From Smittium culicis (lineage: Eukaryota; Kickxellomycota; Harpellomycetes; Harpellales; Legeriomycetaceae): a DNA stretch of 41,146 bases. Below are positions 31,133-41,146 of the stretch, piece after piece. The notes under the pieces were generated by a model, which did no database searches, had not been told where the DNA came from, and worked only from the letters and a program-made list of their open reading frames with translations. How positions within the stretch are numbered: the first letter of the stretch is position 1; the number at the start of each line of letters is the position of its first letter. The translations under genes and the position numbers were made by a program. The stretch covers positions 1-41,146 of the forward strand of contig LSSN01005867.1 in assembly GCA_001970855.1 (NCBI GenBank). The letters are read 5' to 3'.

Positions 31133-33977
31133 ACTACATCTCAACTATCTCATCATTAAAATATCGGTAACTAATCTATACTAAAATAAATTAGATTTAG
31201 GTTTATTTAAAATTTTATTAACAATACAAAATAATATAATAAAAACATTAAATATTGCTCAAATATAAAAACAGTTTAAATTTTCAAATTTTTTATTTTT
31301 ATTCTTTGAATTTGAACTTTTTATTGTTTCTGCGTCTTGAAGTTAAATTTTTAATACCCACTCTTATTTATTTCTTTGAATATTCATATGCATATATATT
31401 ATCTTACTTTAATTTATTAGCAACTAACTGTTTTTCTACATTTTTCATGTAGATGTATTTATAGCTATTTAAAACACCATATACTGATCACTAAAAATAA
31501 AATCTGTATAAAATTTTTTTTCTACCTTTTGTCCGTATTATACATCGATTTCTTGGGTATACAAAGAAAAGAATTAGAGGTTTTTTATAAACAGTATATC
31601 CAATAATTTTGATTAAATTTATATAAAAACAAATTTAACAGTTTTTCAACGATAGATAAATTTCAGCAATAAACATTCAGCATTAAACATGGTCATGATT
31701 GTGATTATGATCGTCTTACACCTATTATATTAGTAACTCTGCGAAATTTATTACGAAAAAAATTATAAAGAATATTTACAATCTGATTTTAAATATATAA
31801 TTTTATTTCTTTTTTTTTACTATAACATTCTTCTATTTTATTTATTATTTACTATTCAAAAAGTTTTGAAATAATTTTTCAAGCTTTTCATCAAGTACTA
31901 AAAACTTATGATTATTTCTCGCCCATAAAATACTAACATAGAAAAACCAATACTAATTTAAAAATATAAAAAAATTATGAGCTATTTATAGATTTTTACA
32001 TTCTAATTTGAAAACCCCTGTCGCACTATCTCTCATCATTCAAGTAATAATATGATACCTATATTTATATACAAAACTTAATCAGCACTTTGAAAATTTT
32101 GGTTTTATTTTTTGTAATTCTATTAGTGAATAATTTCTAAAATTTCATCATAAATATCATGTATTTTTTAAACGCGATCAATTTTTTTTATCAAAAAGTG
32201 TTTAGTTATTATAGATTATTTAACATATTCTACTTTTTTTTTTATTTACCTTTATCTGGATATACTTGAGATTTTACTGCGACACTTATAAAAAATTATC
32301 AAATAAATGTAAAAAACACTTGTGAAATCAATTAAATTAATGAGAGGTGCAGAACTTTTCGTTCTAAGTATTTTCTGCTCATAATTACTGCCTTTATTTT
32401 AAATTGTGTTAGAAAATATCATCGAATGGTTTATCTAATAGAGCCAATACGTATATCTTATAAAATAAACATATAGTACTTGGAAGAAAAATAGCTCTTC
32501 TTCCTGTAGGAATATCCTATATATAAAAAATAACTATTAAATTGTTTTTTTTCTTATAAACTTATTTGCTGGGTTTAATATCTACATAGCACCCTACTAA
32601 TTTTCGAAATTTTAAAACTTTTTTTTTTCTTATAAATTCTTACCAGTTAAACGTATCTCTTTAATATTTTATAAAATTTCATACGTTCTTAAACTATGAT
32701 TAAGGCTATAATAATTTTAGAGAAATTTTATTTTTTAATTAGCTTGCGTTAAATCATTTTTATTATACGGTTATATAAATGTGGATATAAAATATCAAAT
32801 TCCATTCTAATTATTGTTAAAAATTTCTAGTTCATCAATTTTGGAATCGGTTTATATTAACAAAATTCAAATTCGTTTCGCTTTTTTCTATAAAATTCAT
32901 TGATGTATTCATATCACTCGATTTATCGTATAAGGAAATATATAATCAATAAATTTCAGAGATTTTTCCCCCTTATTCTTAGCTAAAATCTCGATTAGAT
33001 TTAATAATCTTGAAAAGAATTTTAAAATTTAATGTAAGTTGTAAATTTTGCTCTTAATGGTTCTCTAAAAATAATGTGAATATTATATTACTCTTATTCA
33101 TGGTGATTAAATCTAACTGATTAATTTATTATAATTCTACGTATTTTTTATTGATTTAGTATACTTATAGACTAATGATTTTTAACATTGTTAGTCATTA
33201 TGCTCTTCTTATTACAAATATGAAGATGATAATATCTTCTTTGTTAAGATATATTTATGATTGTATTAGCTATGAAAGAAGATCATATATCATACCTATA
33301 CTATTCAAAATCAAATAATTAATTAATAGCTGTAAAGTACTTGAATAATATTAGAAAAATTACTTAGCGATGAGTTATAGTTTAATCTTTGTGGGTAAAT
33401 TACTTGGATTTTGAACGCTAGATGCATTTCAAAGTATGTCTGATTCGCTTAGAGCTGTAGTAGTGTACTGTTAAGCATCTGTTACTATTATCTTTCTTAT
33501 TTACCGAGTTATCTTTAATTCTTATACCATACACTTATTTTTCGCATATTACTATGCAAGAATTTTCAACTCGTTATTATCATCTAGACCTATTAGTAGT
33601 TAAATATAGATTATTTAGTGTAATTAATTGAACGCGTAAATGTATATTGTTGAAGAAAATATGTCACACTACTGGATAAAATAAACAAATGGAAAATTTT
33701 ATATTGACTAATTTAGCCAATTATCATGCCACTGATTCAAATCAATCTTGAATTAGCCTACTCAGCATTACTATTGGCCCACTCAAGTAAAACGCTTTGT
33801 GTAGTGTTTGTAAATTTCTGTAAACTAATTAGCTTTTTTTTTTTTGATCAAAGTATTATATTTACTTTTCAAAGTTTAAAATCTATTCTGCTAAGTATTT
33901 CTAGCATCTAAAACACGTCCTGCGCACTTTCAGACTAAACACTCAATATAATATATAAACTAATAAGATTATAATCA
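31133..33977. other. Gene-free AT-rich gap upstream of CWC22
   Basis: Very AT-rich with short frames only (for example 31255-31452 and 33726-33911), none recognisable and all dominated by Phe, Leu, Ile and Tyr. The last few hundred bases should hold the CWC22 promoter. Just upstream of its ATG lies a less AT-rich string around CACGTCCTGCGCACTTTCAG (33912-33931), probably leader sequence. Confidence 0.45.
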
Positions 33978-36900
33978 ATGGATAGCGCTGGAAGCCTAGA
34001 ATCTGAAACGCGAGCTACCTCGCATTCATCGAAAGTTCGCTCACCAGGTCATCATATCAAAAGTGAAAATATTGGAAATTCTTCTCCAGAAATGGAGGAT
34101 GGGCAAGATAGCGACAATGACGATTCTTCTATCTCATCTTCAAAAAAACACTCAGTATATAAATCCTCAGATATCAAATCATCGCCATCTAACAACAAAA
34201 AATGCGATGAATCAGATTCCGATCCTAATCTTACTAGAAAAAAATATAATACGAACTCTAAAAATATTAAGAATCAAAGTTACGATAGTGAAACTGATGG
34301 CGATAATTCAAAAAACAAACGTATATATAAATCTTCTCATTCCGATAAAGATAATAGCAAAATTAATATAAGCGAAGATTTTAGAAAAGGAGAATTCGAC
34401 AGGCATGGAAACCGAAGAACGTATCTGAAAGATGAATCTAAAAAAAGAGATAGAGACTCAAGTCGTGATAGGAAGCAGAAGCGAAGACAGCTTTCTAGAG
34501 ATAATAAACCAGATAATCACCGTTTTAATAGAGATAATAACGATTCTGCTGAGTACTATAAACCTGTAGAAACTCCTATTCCAAATAGAGCTCAACGAAC
34601 CCTAAAGACTGGCGGCGGAAGATATATTCCTCCTGCAAGATTGCGAGAGATTGAAGCTCAAAATGCTGCCTTGGATGGCCCCTCTAGAGAGAAAAGTAAA
34701 GAGCTTGAGAAAATTAGGCAAAAAGAATCTTGGGAGAAACTCAAAAAGGGTATTAGAGGCCTTATTAATAAGGTTAATGTCGGAAACATTAAGGAAATAT
34801 CGTCTCAAATTTTTAATCAAAATCTAATCCGTGGTAGAGGCTTATTTTGCAGATATATATTTCGTGCTCAAGCACAGTCTCAAACTTTCACTCCTGTATA
34901 TTCCGCTCTAGTATCTGTTGTAAACTCTCGATTACCAATCTTAGGCGAGCTTTTAGTTAATCGCTTGGTTATTCAGTTCAGAAAATCGTATCAAAGAGAT
35001 GATAAGGCTCGATGTATTGCAACCACTCAATTCTTAGCTCACCTAACTAATCAAAGAATAGCACACGAGATTCTAGCTTTCCAAATTTTACAACTTTTGC
35101 TTGAAAATCCGACAGACGACAGCGTTGAAATAGCAGTTGGTTTTATGAAAGAAGTTGGCTCATTTCTAAGCTCCATTGCCCCACGCGTTTTAAACGCAGT
35201 AATTGAAACATTTAGATCTATTCTTCACGAAGCAGATATCGATAAACGATCCCAATATATGATTGAAGTCCTTCTTCAAGTTAGACGTGAAGGCTTTAAA
35301 GATAATGTATCTGTACCTGAGGGCTTAGATCTTGTTGAAGAGGATGATCAAATTGTTCATGAAGTCAGCATCGAAGACGATACACTAGAGGTTCAAGATG
35401 AGCTTGATGTTTTTAAATTTGATGAGAATTTTGAAGAAAACGAAGAAAAATACAACTCTATAAAACAAGAAATCCTAGGTGATTCTGATGATTCAGAAAG
35501 TGGCTCAGATGACAGCAATAGCTCTGAAGATGAAGAAGATACCGCTGAAGTAAAACCTGACACTAATGCGCCGATAAAAGATCTCACGGAAACTGAGCTT
35601 TTGAATTTACGAAGAACTATATATCTTACCATAATGTCAAGCATGGGCTTTGAAGAAGCTACTCATAAACTACTTCGTATTCAAATACCTGAAAATGATA
35701 CAAAAGAGCTATGCGGTATGCTGATCGAGTGCTGCTCCCAAGAACGAGCATATAAAACCTTTTTTGGTCTAGTAGGCGAAAGGCTATGTAAAGTTAATAA
35801 TAAACTGCGTGATGCATTTTGTTATTCGTTTGTTGACTGTTATATACACATACATCGCTATGAAACTAACCATCTACGTCACATTGCTAGATTTTTTGGA
35901 CACCTTCTTTCAACTGATGCTATTCCATTCACTGTCTTTTCTTGTGTATCACTAACAGAAGAAGAAACTACTGCTTCTTCGCGCATTTTTTTAAAGATTT
36001 TAATGCAGGATTTATCTGAGTCTATGGGGCTAGAACGATTGAATTCTTCCCTTCATAGTTCTGATGCAGAGGAAGCAACATCAAAAATGTTCCCTACTGA
36101 CTCACCAAAGAATATTCGATTTGCCATTAACTATTATACTAGTATTGGTTTAGGAGCATTAACAGAAGATTTAAGAAGAATATTGAGCACTGCAACACAA
36201 AATTTAGCTAACAATTCTGACTCCGACTCCAGTTCTGACGATGACTCTAGTTCTGATTCTGACTCCAGCTCAAGTTCAAGCTATGACTCAGACTCTAGTA
36301 CTGATTCTAGTTCTGGGTCTGAATCCAGCTCTAGCTCTAGCTCAGAGCCTGGCGTATCTTCGACACGCAGATCAGCAAGGTCACCTCTTAAAATGAATAC
36401 TATCAAACATAAATCTAGAAGCTCAAAGTACAGTGACAATGAGTTTAGCCCTGCTAAGAGTAAAATTGTATCCGGAAAAAATTCTGAACTAGCCCCAACT
36501 AGATCTGGGGATAAACATAATGATAGCCGTGACGATATTTTAAAAGACACAGACTCCCGTAACTTTTCGCGAAAAAATGAATCGCAAAGTAAGATAGGCT
36601 CTAGATCTAGATCTATTTCTAAAAATGACAGTAGGTATAGACCTTACAACACATACAATAAAAGTAAAAATTATAATCCCAGCTCTAGTAAAAAATTCAA
36701 AAATGATAACGACATCTATGAGAGAAAAGAAGATAGTAGAAGCCGTAGCCCCTATGACAGAAGCCGTTATAATAATTCAAAACCTCATCTCAGAACAGAC
36801 GACTCTGATTACCGTAGAAAAAGAGGAGATTCTAGAAGCGACTCAAATGAAAGTCGGAATAAATCACAGGATTATAGAGCAGATATAAGTAGACATCGTG

Positions 36901-37844
36901 CTGATCTCGCTAGCGAAAAGTCTCGTCCAATTAAATATTCTGACAAAAACTTGCATCAAAGGAATAGAGATAAAAGCAGGAGCAAGGAATATGATAACCG
37001 CTCACGGTACAAAACATCTGAACCAGAAAAAGACGCTTATAGAAATAATTATCGCTCGAGAAGTTCTTCAAAAAGACCCACTGAAATTGATAGACGTAGA
37101 TCAATTGAAAGAACTTCAGATAAATACAAGAAATCTGACCGCGATAGCAGATCGGTCTCACATCAGAAGAACAGGTCACATTCTAATGCGAGTCGATACA
37201 GCAGCAGCAGAGGAAGAAGTGAAGACCGTCGCTACCATTCACAATCAGAAGGGAGAATCACTAAAACCATTCCATCCAATCCTATTTCGTTACTTGACTC
37301 GCACAGCATCAGCTTGATTTGCAAACCATCAAGATCTAGAAGTAGTGGTCAACCCCCTATTCTAGAAAAATCTGATGATAAGTCTAGGTATGACACTTCT
37401 AAAAGCAAATCAGTCAAGAAATCCAGTTACTCTACTAAAGTTCGTTCGCCTAGCCACTCCAGTGATGGCGGCAGTTTATCAGACCCTCAACGTACCAAAA
37501 GACCAGGTACTAAGATAGATAATAGGTCTGGCAAATCAAATAGGAGTGATATTGGCAGAAGAGTCAGTTTGAGTAGAAGCAACAGCAGCACCAGGCGAAA
37601 AAGTTTATCAAATAGCCGCGGCAGCAGATCAAGAAGGAACAATTCTAGTGATGCGCGTCGTAACACTAGGACTAGTATAGATCGTTCCAGCAGCAAAAAG
37701 CGTTACTATTCAAGTAAAAGGGACCGATCTTACAGGAGCAAGAGGGATAGCTCTAAGGGTGACAATGCTTACAGGAGAAAAGAAAATAGCCATAGGGATG
37801 ATAGATCTTATAGAAAGAGTAGTGGTGATAGATACCGAAGATGA
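33978..37844 (+). CDS. CWC22: Pre-mRNA splicing factor CWC22 with long RS tail
   Basis: Spliceosome component. In yeast Cwc22 is needed at the first catalytic step with Prp2; in animals CWC22 also binds eIF4A3 and brings it to the spliceosome for exon-junction complex assembly. Single exon, 1288 residues. Residues 1-205 are Ser/Lys/Asp-rich. The CWC22 signature TGGGRYIPPARLRE sits at about 211-224. The MIF4G domain spans about 250-440 (RGRGLFCRYIFRAQ, ARCIATTQFLAHLTNQ, RSQYMIEVLLQVRR). An acidic linker runs to about 530. The MA3 domain (about 540-655) and its C-terminal extension to about 735 include MSSMGFEEATHKLL, SQERAYKTFFGLVGERLC and PKNIRFAINYYTSIGLGALT. A Ser/Asp tract (745-790) and a 500-residue tail full of RS, SR, DR and YR pairs follow. 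Yeast Cwc22 is 577 residues and human 908, so the tail is unusually long. Confidence 0.96.
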   Translation: MDSAGSLESETRATSHSSKVRSPGHHIKSENIGNSSPEMEDGQDSDNDDSSISSSKKHSVYKSSDIKSSPSNNKKCDESDSDPNLTRKKYNTNSKNIKNQSYDSETDGDNSKNKRIYKSSHSDKDNSKINISEDFRKGEFDRHGNRRTYLKDESKKRDRDSSRDRKQKRRQLSRDNKPDNHRFNRDNNDSAEYYKPVETPIPNRAQRTLKTGGGRYIPPARLREIEAQNAALDGPSREKSKELEKIRQKESWEKLKKGIRGLINKVNVGNIKEISSQIFNQNLIRGRGLFCRYIFRAQAQSQTFTPVYSALVSVVNSRLPILGELLVNRLVIQFRKSYQRDDKARCIATTQFLAHLTNQRIAHEILAFQILQLLLENPTDDSVEIAVGFMKEVGSFLSSIAPRVLNAVIETFRSILHEADIDKRSQYMIEVLLQVRREGFKDNVSVPEGLDLVEEDDQIVHEVSIEDDTLEVQDELDVFKFDENFEENEEKYNSIKQEILGDSDDSESGSDDSNSSEDEEDTAEVKPDTNAPIKDLTETELLNLRRTIYLTIMSSMGFEEATHKLLRIQIPENDTKELCGMLIECCSQERAYKTFFGLVGERLCKVNNKLRDAFCYSFVDCYIHIHRYETNHLRHIARFFGHLLSTDAIPFTVFSCVSLTEEETTASSRIFLKILMQDLSESMGLERLNSSLHSSDAEEATSKMFPTDSPKNIRFAINYYTSIGLGALTEDLRRILSTATQNLANNSDSDSSSDDDSSSDSDSSSSSSYDSDSSTDSSSGSESSSSSSSEPGVSSTRRSARSPLKMNTIKHKSRSSKYSDNEFSPAKSKIVSGKNSELAPTRSGDKHNDSRDDILKDTDSRNFSRKNESQSKIGSRSRSISKNDSRYRPYNTYNKSKNYNPSSSKKFKNDNDIYERKEDSRSRSPYDRSRYNNSKPHLRTDDSDYRRKRGDSRSDSNESRNKSQDYRADISRHRADLASEKSRPIKYSDKNLHQRNRDKSRSKEYDNRSRYKTSEPEKDAYRNNYRSRSSSKRPTEIDRRRSIERTSDKYKKSDRDSRSVSHQKNRSHSNASRYSSSRGRSEDRRYHSQSEGRITKTIPSNPISLLDSHSISLICKPSRSRSSGQPPILEKSDDKSRYDTSKSKSVKKSSYSTKVRSPSHSSDGGSLSDPQRTKRPGTKIDNRSGKSNRSDIGRRVSLSRSNSSTRRKSLSNSRGSRSRRNNSSDARRNTRTSIDRSSSKKRYYSSKRDRSYRSKRDSSKGDNAYRRKENSHRDDRSYRKSSGDRYRR
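36215..36350 (+). repeat. Ser/Asp codon repeat inside CWC22
   Basis: Low-complexity DNA of TCT/AGT/AGC and GAC/GAT codons, with short near-repeats of TCTGACTCC and AGCTCTAGC, encoding a Ser/Asp/Glu tract of about 45 residues between the MA3 region and the RS tail. It looks like a phosphorylatable acidic stretch; length variation between strains would be expected. Confidence 0.8.
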
Positions 37845-38522
37845 GATTGAGTTTTTTTTTTTCTTGCCTTTTAAAAATAGAAAAAATTATAATACTTGAG
37901 CATTGATAGTTATAGTAATAAATTATCTTTAATCTTTAATTTCATTTCAAAGCACCTTAACTATTAGTTCGATTCCATTTTTGTGATGTATATTTCCTGA
38001 GATAGTTCCATAAAACTAAATTAAGCAATCGATATAATTATGTATTTATCTATGGTATTTTTTAAATTATGGATTATGTTATTTATTTTATTGTATTTAG
38101 CTAAACCTGAATCACTACCGGCAACAATCCTTTGCTTTTGATATTTCCTAGTGAAAATATTAAAAAAATACTCGAATTTTTAGTAATTATTTTTATTATA
38201 CATTATACATACATGTTGAATTTTAGAAGGAACTTGTCAAAATTAAGTTTTTATTTTGATTAAATAAAAGTATAAAGAGAACTCCTTATCGTTTATGTTT
38301 ATGGATAAAGCGATTGAAGATGATCAACATCGGATAAGAGATAAATGCTAAATCGGGAGTAAGAGCTAAAAAAAATCATAAAAAAAATCAGCTTCGATCA
38401 ATTGAGACGAACATAAGTATATTTTTATTATTAATGTTTTTTTTGGATAAACATGAAACTGGAGCAAGTCAAAAAAAAAAAAAGCAAGAAAGAAAAGATT
38501 ATATTAGATAAATAAGAGTGGA
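37845..38522. other. Shared 3' region between convergent genes
   Basis: AT-rich spacer between the CWC22 and PAQR stop codons, with T and A homopolymer runs (37852-37862, 38470-38482). No gene seen. Confidence 0.5.
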
Positions 38523-39665
38523 TTAAAAAGCGGGGCAAATGGGAGCAAGTTTGTGAGTCCAATGCAGGGCGTTAATGACGCCAATGTAGTGGAAAGCAGC
38601 GGCGAAGACGACGAAGAAGTGGAATATTTGATGGGAGTGGAAGTAAATATCGAATTTTCCGGGGAACCATCGTTCAGGGATTCTGGCGCCGTAGATGAGA
38701 GCACCAGCGATATAAAAAAGGGCCATTGGAGTTAAATACTGGATTTGGAGGGCTTTGTAAGTGTAGCTTAATCCAAAACTTATTAACGAATGGACAAATG
38801 GGATGATACCTGATAGGGCCATGAGAACAAAAGTAGACGCGCGAATGGTTATCCACTCAGAGTCAGAAAATTTCGGGGTCATGACGAAAATTCCGGTTAT
38901 GATGCCGAAAATCACCATCATTGAGATGTAGAGCGTTTTTAAAAAGTTGTGGCAATAAAACGCGTAGAAAAATGCAGGGACGCAAGACCCGATTATAAGG
39001 AGAATTATTCCAATATAGTCGCACTTTATGAAATTGTTAGCAACCTGCTCGCTATGGCACTGGAATAAGTGATATATAGAAGACAGAAGCAGGCAAACAA
39101 CAGCGCCTGTGAGGAATATATAAGTGACTAGGACATCGTATATAGAAATAGTTTTGATGGATGGGAACACAAAAATAGCAGTAACAAACATTAATACAAT
39201 GAATAGGACAACACCAGCTAGGTGTGACCATACGTTAATAAACTCGTTGTGTAAATAGCCTAGCGAAGAGAAGCATGAGGCGAAAGATTGATTGGGTTTG
39301 CGGTATCCAGACCTGATGTAAACGTTATCTTTCATCCAAGAAGGAATTTCGTTGAATGATATTGTTTTACTTTTTATCAGAGCGGTGCTTTTTCTGGAAT
39401 TGAACTTTTCATTACTTGAAACTCTAGCGTTATTTCTGGTGATTAAGCCTTCTTTGAAGCTTTTATAGTTTCCCGGCTTGCGATACTTCAGATCTCCTTG
39501 TCTTACATCGCTTGAAGTGATACTTTCGCTATGTTTTGAATCAGGAAAAATCTTTTTTGTGTTTTTTTGCTTGGTACTATTTTTGAATTTGTTTTCTTGT
39601 TTACGGTACTTTGCGCTGCTATTGATTTTGGGAATATTGATATCTTCAGATGAATTGACCTGCAT
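38523..39665 (-). CDS. PAQR/Izh-family seven-helix membrane protein (AdipoR-like)
   Basis: Single exon, 380 residues. Family members include adiponectin receptors and yeast Izh proteins, which affect lipid, sterol and zinc balance; several are zinc-dependent ceramidase-like enzymes. The first 105 residues are Lys/Ser-rich and lie in the cytosol in this family. IPSWMKDNVYIRSGYRKP (about 107-124) and HNEFINVWSHLAG (139-151) are PAQR landmarks. Seven hydrophobic segments follow between about 147 and 365. The zinc site is complete: His199 in SSIYH, and His345 and His349 in HSHQIFH, with an Asp (216) in KCDYIG. PERWFPGKFDIYFHSHQIFH and FHYIG close the core. The first ATG is 107 codons before the core, and no later Met before it is obviously better. 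The ligand or substrate cannot be told from the sequence. Converges on CWC22. Confidence 0.94.
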   Translation of the reverse strand: MQVNSSEDINIPKINSSAKYRKQENKFKNSTKQKNTKKIFPDSKHSESITSSDVRQGDLKYRKPGNYKSFKEGLITRNNARVSSNEKFNSRKSTALIKSKTISFNEIPSWMKDNVYIRSGYRKPNQSFASCFSSLGYLHNEFINVWSHLAGVVLFIVLMFVTAIFVFPSIKTISIYDVLVTYIFLTGAVVCLLLSSIYHLFQCHSEQVANNFIKCDYIGIILLIIGSCVPAFFYAFYCHNFLKTLYISMMVIFGIITGIFVMTPKFSDSEWITIRASTFVLMALSGIIPFVHSLISFGLSYTYKALQIQYLTPMALFYIAGALIYGARIPERWFPGKFDIYFHSHQIFHFFVVFAAAFHYIGVINALHWTHKLAPICPAF

Positions 39666-41146
39666 ATCGTTTTTATATTTTCTTATTTATATTTAAAATG
39701 GGGAGGGGGGTTATAATTAGATTTTTTTACAATAACAAATTAAAAATCGTTAGTCTATTTACAAAGTGTGTTCTTATGCTGTAAACTATTTGAATATTTT
39801 TACAAAGAACAAGAAAAGTTGATTTGAACAAGTATATACTTGGTAGATATACTTTTATTATAGTATTAGGCGTATAATAAAACAGTAAATATGTATAAAA
39901 AAGAAAAGAAGGTAGATATCAAGATAAAAGGGGGTAAGAGCTAAATGTGTCAATTAAATAGAGCTTCTAATGGCGTAACGGAGAAGAGAATTGAAAATAA
40001 TTAAAATGATAGGAGGTATAGCGTCGAGAGTTTGACAAGCCTTGAGTATCAAATATTCCTATAGTGCTTTATGAGTGATATCAAGACTCTTTTATATTTC
40101 AAATCCAGAAAAACTTTTTTTATTCTATTAGACTTTCATTTTATTGATATAATTGCAAAACAAAGCGAATTACAAAGCTAAAACATTTTATCTGACTAAT
40201 CAGACGTTAGCTTTCTGATATAATTGCCGTGTTTTTCCTGCCTTCAATTTTGCTTTTATAAAATTTTTTATATTAAAATTCTGCATTTAAAAAATATCTT
40301 ACAAACGGCGCCCCTTGATTTTAACTGCCCTCAAAAAAGTAACTAAATTTGTATAAAAGTCACAAAACTTTCTCCGTAAAACAATTAATCAAACTCATCG
40401 AGCTCAGTGAAGGCTACGATTAATTACCGTTCATTCAACCAGTTTTGTGATAATCGTGAATGAACGTGAAAGATTATGCGGAAACAATTAAACTTGCGAA
40501 TAAGAGTTACTCTTTCTTGTGTTGAAGTCCTACTCGATTGGTACAAAATTCTTACTTGCTATCTCACTTGAGTTTTAATTGGTTATAATTATGTAGTATA
40601 AGTATTTAAGCGATTTGCATTATTAAGTCCTGATGGAACTATAACTTTAATGGTTGAAATTAATATACATAAATTTGAACACCATGCTTTATAGATAATA
40701 GTATACAGCTGACTCTTTTTTATTCACCCGCTTTCCAATAAAAAATTTTTTAATTGGGTAAAAAATAATTATAGCTCTTAATTTAATAAATTAATTTTTC
40801 AATAAAGTAAAAAAGTTCTCCAAACTTTACACAGTAACCCAAAATACAATACCAAATTTATATTGCGAATCTAGAGGAATTGGATATCTTTTTTCTCTCT
40901 TTGCCAAATTCAAAAAAATTGGTTTTTTTTTTACTCGTACCAAAACTCTTTGCATTAATTTGTATTACTATGCGGAATACATTTGTTAGCCAAACATATA
41001 AATTTAAGTTTTTATTTTCCAGAAAAAAAAAATTATTTGTAATATCAAATCTCAAATCCATACAGTATTAAATATGAATTAAAATGCTTATTTGTAATTG
41101 GATGAAATTTTTACTCCAGGTTTTTTACTCCAAAGTATATTTTCTT
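39666..41146. other. Gene-free right edge
   Basis: Upstream flank of the PAQR gene, AT-rich. It contains a G-rich string GGGGAGGGGGG near 39700-39710, probably in the PAQR leader, and interleaved inverted repeats at 40361-40466. Two overlapping frames at 40858-41071 on opposite strands are low-complexity and not believed. Confidence 0.45.
40361..40466. repeat. Two interleaved perfect inverted repeats
   Basis: CACAAAACT (40361-40369) pairs with AGTTTTGTG (40441-40449). CGTTCATTCA (40428-40437) pairs with TGAATGAACG (40457-40466). The arms interlock, so both could not form as simple nested hairpins. No gene is attached. Confidence 0.6.

Noticed and set aside
36625..37317. 87- and 139-codon ORFs inside CWC22
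   Set aside because: Out-of-frame readings of the repetitive RS tail.
1..41146. CRISPR arrays, operons, bacterial-type promoters or an origin
   Set aside because: The introns and gene types show eukaryotic nuclear DNA; no regularly spaced repeats or bacterial gene layout were seen.

Overview
The window is a strongly AT-rich stretch of eukaryotic nuclear DNA carrying seven convincing protein genes, five of them split by short GT-AG introns (about 70 to 340 bases) and two in one exon. The gene set fits a fungus: MCH1-like transporter, dihydroxyacetone kinase, Izh/PAQR receptor, CWC22 splicing factor, Bin3-type RNA cap methyltransferase. The presence of COP1 and FAM72 homologues, which to my knowledge yeasts lack, points to an early-diverging lineage. 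An AT-rich zoopagomycete such as a gut fungus of the Harpellales is one possibility, but the sequence alone does not prove it.

Layout. Bases 1 to 12776 hold no intact gene. They contain a cluster of four roughly 190-base TTAA-flanked miniature transposons (piggyBac-like), a long unclassifiable decayed stretch, and a dead non-LTR retrotransposon on the minus strand (about 5874-9540) in which endonuclease, reverse transcriptase and post-RT motifs can still be read through many stops. A perfect four-unit heat-shock-element-like sequence sits in a degenerate TTCCAT repeat near 10.6 kb. Next come a three-exon Bin3/MePCE methyltransferase (12777-13879, +), a probable GNAT acetyltransferase relic (14411-14696, -), a four-exon FAM72 homologue (17600-18602, +) and, converging on it, an eight-exon COP1 E3 ubiquitin ligase (19347-22562, -).

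The right half has a three-exon dihydroxyacetone kinase (24898-26870, +) converging on a two-exon MCH1-like transporter (27375-29103, -). A second cluster of miniature transposons lies at 29.9-31.1 kb, followed by almost 3 kb of empty AT-rich DNA. A single-exon CWC22 with a very long Ser/Arg tail (33978-37844, +) then converges on a single-exon PAQR/Izh receptor (38523-39665, -). The last 1.5 kb shows no gene.

The genes do not form a pathway or operon; this is ordinary eukaryotic gene order with large repeat-rich gaps. Two genes act on RNA (Bin3 methyltransferase, CWC22) and two may bear on protein turnover (COP1; FAM72 by analogy with human FAM72A). The most notable results are the COP1 and FAM72 homologues, which become visible only after splicing, the GC-AG intron in COP1, and the TTAA miniature transposon family. 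I did not find a clearly new multi-gene system.
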